The translations under genes and the position numbers were made by a program. This document shows positions 1 through 7,592 of a stretch of 64,000 nucleotides of DNA, one piece after another. Numbering within the stretch: the first letter of the stretch is position 1; each line of letters starts with the position of its first letter. Source of the DNA: Blastococcus aurantiacus (GTDB lineage: Bacteria; Actinomycetota; Actinomycetes; Mycobacteriales; Geodermatophilaceae); the NCBI RefSeq assembly GCF_900102425.1, contig NZ_FNBT01000002.1, forward strand, positions 248,001-312,000. Direction: 5' to 3'. The notes beneath the pieces are model-generated. The model ran no database searches and was not told the DNA's origin. It saw only the letters and a program-made list of their open reading frames with translations.

Positions 1-3000
1 TCGCCGTCGGTGGTGCCCTGCGGCGACAGCAGCACCCCCTGCCGCGACTTCTTGGCCTCCACCTGCCAGCCCGACAGGCCGGTGCAGATGCTGTCCGCGT
101 TGCCGGCCAGCACGAGGCTGCGCCCCGGTCCGGCCGCACCCTTGAGCACGTCCCGGAACAGCTCGGAGGCCGGGCAGTCGCGCAGCACGTCGCCGTCGTC
201 GAGCAGGACGACCAGGGGCCGGTCGGGGTCGGCGGTGAGCAGGGCGCGCCACTCGTCGGCCGGCGCCGAGGCGTCGGTGACGACGCCGACCACACCGGGC
301 CGCCCGGCCAGCTGCCGCAACGGCGAGGGCTTGGGCGCACCGACGACGACCGCGGTGCCCTGCCGCAGCAGCGACTCGGCCATCACGGCGAGCAGCGTGC
401 TCTTGCCGGATCGCCCGGGGCCGGCCACGACGAAGGCGGGGCCGCCGCGGCCGAGGTCGGGACCGGCGCCGGTGAGTTCGTCACCGCCCACGCCCACGAG
501 CGCGAACTCCGGACCGCTCGCCGCAGGCCGCAGCTCCCACGCCTGCTCGAAGGTGATGCGCGCGGGCAGCACGTCGACCCGGAACGGGCGCGAGGACCGC
601 GGCACCAGGGCGTCGCGGACGTGCGCGGCCTTCCCGATCTCGGCCAGCGCTGCCGCCTGCCCCTGCCCGGACTCGTCCTCGGCCAGCAGGGCGACCTGCG
701 TCTCGACGCCGCCGTCGACGGTGAGGCCCCGCCCGGGGGGCATGGCGTCGGGCACCTGCTTCGCGCTCACCCCGATCAGCGGGTAGTCGCCCCGGTCGGC
801 CAGCCGCATGACCAGCTTGTTGTCCGTGAGCGAGGCCAGCCGCGAGGTGCCCAGGGACCGGTCACCGGTGATGACCGCGGAGATGCCCACCGAGGCGCCT
901 TCGCGGACGATCGCCATGATGACGTCGGTCAACCGCCCGCCGTCGACCTCGCCCAGCGTCGGCGTGTAGCCCTCCCAGCGGTCGAGCAGCAGCAGGACGT
1001 GCGGGAGCCGCTGCTCGGCAGGTGCGGCGCGCCGCTGCTCGGTGATGTCGGCGAAGCCGCCGTCGGCCAGGATCTGCTGCCGCCGCTCGAGCTCGCGGGC
1101 CAGCCGGTCCAGCAGCCGGACCGCGCGCTCGGTCTGCGTGCGCGTCACGACCGCTCCGCACTGCGGCAGGTCCGTGAGGGGGAGCAACGCCCCGTTGCCG
1201 CAGTCGAGCCCGTAGAGGTGGACGTCGCCGGCCGAGCAGCGGCTGCCGACGGCGCCGGCGAGCGTGCGCAGCACCTGCGAGCGGCCGCTCTTGGGCGAGC
1301 CGATGACCAGCAGGTGACCGTCGGTGGAGGGATCGAAGGTGGCCGGCCGCCGCTCCTGCAGCGCCGGCAGGTCCTGCAGCCCGAACGGCAGCCGGGACGC
1401 CGCGGCCGCGCCGAGTGCGGGCGTCTCGACGTCGGCGGCCAGCAGGCGCTCGGGCAGCGCCTCCAGCCACGGGCTGCGCTGCGCCGGCACCGACTCCGTG
1501 CGGGCCGCCCCGCGGACGGACTCCACCAGCACCGACAGGTCGGTGACCTCGACGTCGGAGGCGGCCACCAGGGACGCCGGGCGCCCGGGTGCGGCGTAGC
1601 CGACCTGGTGCCACGACAGCGGGATGACGAACGGGGGGGCGGCGGCCACCGGGCGGGCACCGGGCCGGCGGCCACCGATGCGGCCGGCCTGGAAGGGCAC
1701 CAGACCGCCATGCCCCAGCCGCGCGTACCCGCGGCCGGGTGCGGACTTGGGGATGCGCGCGGCGTCGGTGGCATCGAGGACGTCGGTGCTGTCGGCGCCG
1801 TCGGTGACCCGCAACGCGATGCGCAGGTTGGTGTTGGCGCGGATCTCCGGCGACACCACCCCGCTGGGGCGCTGGGTCGCCAGGATCAGGTGGATGCCCA
1901 GCGACCGGCCGCGCTGGGCGATGTTGACCAGACCGGTGACGAAGTCGGGCAGCTCGCGGGCCATCGAGGCGAACTCGTCGATGACGATGAGCAGCCGGGG
2001 CAGCGGCGGGCGACCGGGCTCCCGCGCCTGCAGGTCGATGTAGTCGTCGATGTCCTTCACGCCGGCGCCGGCCAGCCAGTGCTCGCGGTACCGCAGCTCC
2101 GCACCCAGCGAGGTGAGGGCGCGCTCCACCAGATGGGCGTCGAGGTCGGTGACCATGCCGACGGTGTGCGGTAGGTGCACGCAGTCCTTGAACGCGCTGC
2201 CGCCCTTGTAGTCGACCAGCACGAAGTTGAGCACGTCGGGCCGGTTCGCCACCGCCAGCGAGGCGATCATCGTCTGCAGCAGCTCCGACTTGCCCGCACC
2301 GGTGGTGCCGGCGACCAGCCCGTGCGGGCCGTCGGTGCGCAGGTCGAGGGTGAACGGCCCGTTGAGCCCGGCGCCCACCACCATCTGCGTGGTGCGGCCC
2401 TCCAGCTGCCAGCGGGCGCGGATGCCATCGACGGTGGGCGGCTCGAGCCCGAGCACGTCGAGCAGCCGCACGCTGTCGGGCAGCACGGCGTCGTCGTCCT
2501 CGTCGCTCACGTCGCGCAGCGGGGCCAGGGCCCGGGCGGCGGCCTCGGCGAGCTCCGTCGCGACGGGCTCGGCGAGCACGGCGGGCACGGGGTCGTGCCC
2601 GCTGCGCCGCACCAGCAGCGCGGAGTCGTCCTCGGCGTCGTACACCGCCGTCGCCCGCGCCGCCTCGGGCAGGAAGCGCTCCTCCTCGTCGGCGCAGACG
2701 GCGTAGACGCCCACCTCCGGGCCGTCCTGCAGGACCTGCCCCAGGCCGGGGGTGGCGCGCAGTGCGCGGAACCCGTGCACGACGACGACGTGGGCGGGGA
2801 ACGACTCGGGGTGCACGCGGCCCCCACCGGTGGCAGCGTGCTCGCGGCGCGCCTTGATCAGCGCGGTCAGCTCGGCCACCCGGGCGGCGACCGTGTCGGC
2901 GTCGTTGCCGACGAAGGCAACCGGCCCCTCGCCGTCGGCCGGGCGGGCGTGCGGCAGCCAACGCAGCCAGTTCCACTCGGCGCTGGACCGCGAGGCAAGC

Positions 3001-4247
3001 AGGGTGAGGGCGAGGTCGCGCGGCGGGTGGTGCACGGCCAGCTGCAGTACCACCCAGCGCAGCAGGCCGGCCAGCCGGTCGGCGGGACCGGCCAGGCCGA
3101 CGACGCCGGCCTCGCGCAGCGGGACGACGACGGGAACCGCTCGCACCGTGTGCTGCTCGGGCGGCTCGTCGGAAGCGCCCCGGCGCACGACCACCACCTC
3201 GGCCGGCAGGTCGGCCGCACCCAGGCGCAGGTCGAGGGCGTCGGGGTCGGTCCGCCGGCGCTCCCACAGCCGGCGGCGCGGGAGGACGGCGGTGAGCAGC
3301 AGCTGCGCGGCGTCGGGGTGGTCGGTGCGCCGACGGGTGGTCTCGTCGGCGAGCGCGACCCGGATGCGCTCGCGGGCGCGGGCCAGCTCCTCCTCGTACT
3401 CCTCGCGGGCGCGGCGGTCCTCGCGGGCGGTCTGCCGCCGGTCGGAGACGGTGTTGCTGATCATCATCACCGGGCTCGCGATGGCGAACATGAGGTAGAG
3501 GGGCGAGCGCAGCACCAGCGCCAGCGTGATGCCGATCGCCAGCGGCGCCAGCACCATCACCAGCGGGAAACGGCGCGGCTCGCGCGCCTTCGGCTCCTGC
3601 GGGAGCTGGATCTTCACCTCGCGGCGCGAGGGCAGCAGCCGGGGAGCGCGGACGAAGGCGCGGACGCCGGGGCCGGCCGGCTCCACGGCGGCGTCCGAGG
3701 CCGCGGCCGGCACGATGACCAGCTGGGTGTCCCCCAGCCGGAAGACCTGACCGGGAGCGACAGGGATGGGCTCCTCGGGCACCGGCTCGCCCTCGAGCTG
3801 CGTGCCGTTGGCCGAGCCGAGGTCGGCCAGGGTGGCGCCCTCGGCGGTCACGGTGAGGACGGCGTGCCGGCGGGACATCGACCGGTCGGCGAATCCGAAG
3901 GGGCTGCTGCGGCCCAGCTCGTGGGTGCCGATCGGCAGCTCGGCGACCAGGCCGCTGCCGGGGCCGCTCGCCACGTGCAGCTGCCAGCCACGGGACGGGG
4001 GCGGCGGCCGCTCGCCCGCGACGGCGGCCGCGGTGAGCCTGACGACGCTGCCCTCGATCAGGGGCGACTCCCCCACGGGGTGCTCGTCCTCCAGCCGCTG
4101 CCCGGCCAGGAACAGCCCCTCCGCGGGCACGCCCGCCGCCCGGCCCAGCGCGGCGGCGACGTCGCCGACAGGGGTGTCGTCGTCGGTGTCGAGGGCGACG
4201 TCGAGCAGGTCGCGGTCGGTCTGCCCGACGCTCAGCTGGATGCGCAC
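1..4247 (-). CDS. EssC-like FHA/FtsK-SpoIIIE membrane ATPase, 3' end outside window
   Basis: Large membrane ATPase of the FtsK/SpoIIIE superfamily; about 1415 codons are visible and no stop is reached at the left edge. Starts GTG at 4247 with GGGAGGA 6 nt upstream. Residues 1-72 look like a degenerate FHA or ubiquitin-like domain. Residues 88-180 form a canonical FHA domain (GRSS, SRRH, SANGT). Two membrane segments lie near 228-247 and 249-265. Three P-loop modules follow, with Walker A motifs GTTGAGKSE (about 650), GSPKSGRSQ (about 987) and GPGRSGKST (about 1281). This is the architecture of EssC/EccC, the motor of type VII secretion. The FHA domain should bind phosphothreonine, and a Ser/Thr kinase gene lies directly upstream in the same operon. 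No WXG100 substrate or other secretion component is in view, so a true secretion role is inference. Confidence 0.9.
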   Translation of the reverse strand, partial: MRIQLSVGQTDRDLLDVALDTDDDTPVGDVAAALGRAAGVPAEGLFLAGQRLEDEHPVGESPLIEGSVVRLTAAAVAGERPPPPSRGWQLHVASGPGSGLVAELPIGTHELGRSSPFGFADRSMSRRHAVLTVTAEGATLADLGSANGTQLEGEPVPEEPIPVAPGQVFRLGDTQLVIVPAAASDAAVEPAGPGVRAFVRAPRLLPSRREVKIQLPQEPKAREPRRFPLVMVLAPLAIGITLALVLRSPLYLMFAIASPVMMISNTVSDRRQTAREDRRAREEYEEELARARERIRVALADETTRRRTDHPDAAQLLLTAVLPRRRLWERRRTDPDALDLRLGAADLPAEVVVVRRGASDEPPEQHTVRAVPVVVPLREAGVVGLAGPADRLAGLLRWVVLQLAVHHPPRDLALTLLASRSSAEWNWLRWLPHARPADGEGPVAFVGNDADTVAARVAELTALIKARREHAATGGGRVHPESFPAHVVVVHGFRALRATPGLGQVLQDGPEVGVYAVCADEEERFLPEAARATAVYDAEDDSALLVRRSGHDPVPAVLAEPVATELAEAAARALAPLRDVSDEDDDAVLPDSVRLLDVLGLEPPTVDGIRARWQLEGRTTQMVVGAGLNGPFTLDLRTDGPHGLVAGTTGAGKSELLQTMIASLAVANRPDVLNFVLVDYKGGSAFKDCVHLPHTVGMVTDLDAHLVERALTSLGAELRYREHWLAGAGVKDIDDYIDLQAREPGRPPLPRLLIVIDEFASMARELPDFVTGLVNIAQRGRSLGIHLILATQRPSGVVSPEIRANTNLRIALRVTDGADSTDVLDATDAARIPKSAPGRGYARLGHGGLVPFQAGRIGGRRPGARPVAAAPPFVIPLSWHQVGYAAPGRPASLVAASDVEVTDLSVLVESVRGAARTESVPAQRSPWLEALPERLLAADVETPALGAAAASRLPFGLQDLPALQERRPATFDPSTDGHLLVIGSPKSGRSQVLRTLAGAVGSRCSAGDVHLYGLDCGNGALLPLTDLPQCGAVVTRTQTERAVRLLDRLARELERRQQILADGGFADITEQRRAAPAEQRLPHVLLLLDRWEGYTPTLGEVDGGRLTDVIMAIVREGASVGISAVITGDRSLGTSRLASLTDNKLVMRLADRGDYPLIGVSAKQVPDAMPPGRGLTVDGGVETQVALLAEDESGQGQAAALAEIGKAAHVRDALVPRSSRPFRVDVLPARITFEQAWELRPAASGPEFALVGVGGDELTGAGPDLGRGGPAFVVAGPGRSGKSTLLAVMAESLLRQGTAVVVGAPKPSPLRQLAGRPGVVGVVTDASAPADEWRALLTADPDRPLVVLLDDGDVLRDCPASELFRDVLKGAAGPGRSLVLAGNADSICTGLSGWQVEAKKSRQGVLLSPQGTTDG

Positions 4248-4263
4248 GAGTGATCCTCCCGCG

Positions 4264-6291
4264 TCAGCCGGCGCTGTTCTGCAGCACGTCGAAGGTGCGG
4301 CTGCGGGACTCGAGGTCCCCGAGCCGCACCGACACGGTGCACCGCGAACCGACGGTGTTGGCGTAGGGCACCCGGTCGACGAAGGCGAGCGACCCGGTGC
4401 AGTCGTCGGTGCGCACCTCCAGTTCGCCGCCGAGCTGGCGCAGCAGGACCGTCGGCGCGGGGGTGCGGCTGCTGAAGACGACGGAGATGTTGTCCGCCGC
4501 GTCGGTGCCACGCCAGACCGGGAGCACCACCAGGTCGACGGTCCCGGCCACGCGGACCGTGTCGCCGATCTGCACCTCGAGGGCCTCCAGCCGCTGCGCC
4601 GGGTACACGGCGGTGGCCACCAGGCCCTCGAGCGCCGCATCGGTCGCCGTGCCCTGCTCGACCAGCCGTTCCCGCAGCGCGGAGGCGTCGACGTCGTCCC
4701 CGCCCGGGAAGGCCACGGTGTAGCTGGCGGTCGCGTCACCCCCGGCCGGCACGTCGACCGGCACCTGCCAGCCGCAGGCGGTGGTGGCCACGCCCGGCGT
4801 CACGTCGCGGACCGCGAGCACCGACCAGGAGACCTCGGGGCACGGGGCGCCGTCCTCCGGGGCGGGCACCGCCTCGAACAGGGGTCCGGCGATCCCGTTC
4901 TCGGCCGACCAGGTGACCGTGGTGGTGAGGCTCCCGGCCTCGGGGTCGTAGGCGGCCTCGCGGACCACGGACAGGCCGGAGGGCAGCTGCCCCGTCGGGC
5001 CGATCGCGGTGACCTCCTCGACGGCCGTGTCGGTCGCCGTGCCGCCCCGGGTACCGCGCGCGCCGTCGTCCCCGGAGGTGAGGGCGACCACGCCGATCAC
5101 GGCACCCACGGCGACCAGCGACCCGCCCACGGTCCACCAGGTGCGGCGGTCGCGCAGCCACCCGGTCCGCGAGTTCTCCTCGTCGGTGGCCGCGGGCGCG
5201 GGGGCCACCGGCTGCGGCCGCGGGGCGCGCAGCTGGGTCTGCGCGGAGGCGGTGTCGTCGCCGGGCGCGGCGTGCGGGGCCACCCACGGGCCGTCCTCGG
5301 CGGGTGCGGCGACGGGCAGCTCCGCGGGCGCGGCGGCGGAGGCCTTGATGTTCGTGGCACCCGGGTCGAGGTCGGCCGCGGGGCGGTGCCCGAGCACGCC
5401 GAAGGCCGGCATCTCCCCCACGCGCGCCGACGCCCAGGCCTGCGGCTCGGGGATGACCGGCAGCCCGCCGACCTCCGCGACGGCGGGCAGCAGGTCACGC
5501 AGTGCCGCGGCCGCGGCGGCGGCCGACGGACGGCGGGCCGGGTCCTTGGCGAGCAGCCCCTGCAGCACGGCGTCGACCGGCGCGGGCAGCCCCTCGATCG
5601 GCGGGGGCTCGGCGGTGACGTGCCGATTGGCGACGGCGTAGCCGGTGCCGCCCCCGGCGAACGGGGGCCGGCCCGCGAGCAGCTCGTAGAGCACGATGCC
5701 CGCGCCGTAGACGTCCGACGCCGCGCTCACCGTCTCGGCGGTGAAGATCTCCGGTGCCATGTAGTCCGGCGTGCCGAGCACGCCGGTCATGCGCACCGTC
5801 GTCTCCTGCGCCAGCCGGGCGATGCTGAAGTCGCTGAGCAGCACCGCCGGGGGCTCGGCGTCGGTGAGCAGCACGTTGTCCGGCTTGACGTCGCGGTGCA
5901 GGACGCCCCGGGTGTGGGCGGTGGCGAGCGCCTCGAGCACGTCGGCGGCGATGCGCACGGCCTCGCCCACGGGGAGGGTGCCGGCCGCCCGCAGCCGGGC
6001 GCGCAGGTCGGCCCCGCGCACCAGGTCCATGACGATGGCGAGGTCGTCGCCCTCGATGACCAGGTCGCGGACCCGGACGACGTTCGGGTGCACGAGGTCC
6101 AGGAGGATCGAGCGCTCCTGCACGAACCGGGTCAGGATCTCCGGGTCGCGGGCGAACTCGGGGCGCAGCAGCTTGGCCGCGACCTCCTCGCCCGTGCGCT
6201 GGTCGACCGCGGCCCAGACCTGGCCCATCGCGCCGCTGCCGAGCTGCCGCTCGAGGACGTAGCGGCTGCCGAGCGCGCGGGTGGTCTGCAT
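4264..6291 (-). CDS. membrane Ser/Thr protein kinase (DFS variant) with extracytoplasmic C-terminal domain
   Basis: PknB-type kinase, 675 aa. The kinase domain spans about 11-270: glycine loop GSGAMG at 18-23, lysine K40, HRDVKPDN at 132-139, APE at 179-181. The metal-binding motif reads DFS (154-156) instead of DFG. An Ala/Pro-rich linker runs to about 380, one membrane helix spans 385-405, and a roughly 265-aa extracytoplasmic region without recognisable PASTA repeats follows. The ATG at 6291 is preceded by GAGGGG and gives the expected kinase N-terminus; a longer frame upstream has no kinase-like sequence. It sits 16 bp before the FHA/FtsK gene and 13 bp after the lipoprotein gene, so co-transcription is likely. 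The obvious candidate target or reader is the FHA domain of the neighbouring ATPase (inference). Confidence 0.93.
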   Translation of the reverse strand: MQTTRALGSRYVLERQLGSGAMGQVWAAVDQRTGEEVAAKLLRPEFARDPEILTRFVQERSILLDLVHPNVVRVRDLVIEGDDLAIVMDLVRGADLRARLRAAGTLPVGEAVRIAADVLEALATAHTRGVLHRDVKPDNVLLTDAEPPAVLLSDFSIARLAQETTVRMTGVLGTPDYMAPEIFTAETVSAASDVYGAGIVLYELLAGRPPFAGGGTGYAVANRHVTAEPPPIEGLPAPVDAVLQGLLAKDPARRPSAAAAAAALRDLLPAVAEVGGLPVIPEPQAWASARVGEMPAFGVLGHRPAADLDPGATNIKASAAAPAELPVAAPAEDGPWVAPHAAPGDDTASAQTQLRAPRPQPVAPAPAATDEENSRTGWLRDRRTWWTVGGSLVAVGAVIGVVALTSGDDGARGTRGGTATDTAVEEVTAIGPTGQLPSGLSVVREAAYDPEAGSLTTTVTWSAENGIAGPLFEAVPAPEDGAPCPEVSWSVLAVRDVTPGVATTACGWQVPVDVPAGGDATASYTVAFPGGDDVDASALRERLVEQGTATDAALEGLVATAVYPAQRLEALEVQIGDTVRVAGTVDLVVLPVWRGTDAADNISVVFSSRTPAPTVLLRQLGGELEVRTDDCTGSLAFVDRVPYANTVGSRCTVSVRLGDLESRSRTFDVLQNSAG

Positions 6292-6304
6292 GCCCCTCGT
6301 CCTA

Positions 6305-7591
6305 TCAGCCTTCGTCGGCGGGGAGGACGAACCAGGAGAGCGCGGGCGCGCCCTGCTCCACGCCGCGGCCGGGGCCGCGGGTCGTGGCCTGGAGCAAAGC
6401 GACGCCGTCGTTCCCGAGGGCCTGCCCTGCACCGAACGTCAGCTCCGGACCGGCGAGGCCGTCGTCGGCGCCCAGCTCGAGCTCCCGCAGGGCGGCGAGG
6501 ACGTCGGCGGGCTCGGTCGACGCCGCCTGCTCGGCCGCGGTGGACAGGGCCAGCACGGCGTCGTGGCTGCGGACGTCGGCGGTGGCCGCGCCGTCCCGGC
6601 CGAAGGTCTCCGGGCCCAGCAGCGCCGGCACGCCCGGGTCCTGAGCCGCCAGCCGCACCGCGGCCAGGAAGTGCACGACGCCGGGCTCGGTCGAGGAGTC
6701 GGTGACGGCGGGGCCGACGGTGAAGAACTGCCCTGCCGTGGTCGCGGTGCCGCCGGCACCCAGGTCGGCCAGCCGACCGCCGAACGCCGGGGCGAGTGCG
6801 GTCGGGGCGAGCACGACCGGCAGAGTGGGCACGACACCCTGCAGCGCCGCCACCGTCTCGGCCGAGGTCTCGGCGGAGGCGCCCACGACCACGGCGTCGG
6901 CGCTCCCGTCGGTCAGCGGCCGGGCGGCCGCGGCGACCTGCCCGGCGAGGGCGTCCCCCGCGGTCAGGGGCACGCGGAGCGCCGGGTCGGCCAGGGCCGC
7001 GAGCTCGTCGCCGGCGCCCTCGCCGGTGAGGGCCAGGGGTGCGCGCTGCCCACGCTCGGCCAGCAGGCCGCTGATCCGCTCGCTCACCTGGCTCGCACTC
7101 GGCCCGGTGCGCCAGGCCGCCTCGCCGGTCCCGCCGTCGCGGGCGTCGTAGGGCAGCAGGACGGCGGTGTCCGCCGCGGCCGCCAGCGGCAGCGCCGCGT
7201 CCAGGTGCGGCCCGGCCGAGGCGTAGACGATGCCGGCCACGCCCGAGTCGAGCAGCTGCTGGGTTGCGGTGACCGCGCCCTCGGCGGTGCCGCGGTCGTC
7301 GACGACCTCGAGCTCCACCCGGTCGTCGTCACCCTCGTCCAGCCGGAACTCCGCGACCCGGGCTCCCGCCGCCAGCGCGGCGAACTCGGCACCCTCGCCC
7401 CGGGCGCCGCCGCTGGTCACGACCACGCCGACGCGCACGGGCTGCTCGAGGTCGCCGAGCAGCGAGAGCTCGACCGCCGGTGGCGGGGCCGGCGCGAAGT
7501 CCTCGCCGCGGCCCTCGTCGTCGGTGTCCCCTCCGGTGCAGCCGGAGACCGCCAGGGCGGCCAGTGCGAGGCCGCCGATGAGTCGACGCAC
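6305..7591 (-). CDS. lipoprotein with solute-binding-protein-like domain
   Basis: Predicted lipoprotein of 428 aa. GTG start at 7591, with GGAGGG about 6 nt upstream. The N-terminus is a short type II signal peptide with lipobox VSGC, Cys about residue 18, followed by an acidic/Pro-rich linker. The mature part resembles the two-lobed Leu/Ile/Val-binding (type I periplasmic binding) fold: PVRVGVVVTSGG at the start of the first lobe, a D-D-R-G loop, and a Y-A-S-A-G segment. No ABC permease or ATPase of that class is nearby, so it more likely senses a ligand for the adjacent kinase/FHA-ATPase operon than feeds a transporter; this is inference. It lies 1 bp after the stop of the upstream gene, implying translational coupling. 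Confidence 0.82.
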   Translation of the reverse strand: MRRLIGGLALAALAVSGCTGGDTDDEGRGEDFAPAPPPAVELSLLGDLEQPVRVGVVVTSGGARGEGAEFAALAAGARVAEFRLDEGDDDRVELEVVDDRGTAEGAVTATQQLLDSGVAGIVYASAGPHLDAALPLAAAADTAVLLPYDARDGGTGEAAWRTGPSASQVSERISGLLAERGQRAPLALTGEGAGDELAALADPALRVPLTAGDALAGQVAAAARPLTDGSADAVVVGASAETSAETVAALQGVVPTLPVVLAPTALAPAFGGRLADLGAGGTATTAGQFFTVGPAVTDSSTEPGVVHFLAAVRLAAQDPGVPALLGPETFGRDGAATADVRSHDAVLALSTAAEQAASTEPADVLAALRELELGADDGLAGPELTFGAGQALGNDGVALLQATTRGPGRGVEQGAPALSWFVLPADEG

Positions 7592-7592
7592 G

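Noticed and set aside
621-2174. 517-aa plus-strand open frame
   Set aside because: Antisense shadow of the FtsK-like gene; low-complexity composition, no RBS, no motifs.
862-3267. 801-aa minus-strand open frame rich in Arg, Ala, Pro and Gly
   Set aside because: Shadow of the FHA/FtsK gene in another frame; no domains and composition typical of an antiphase high-GC frame.
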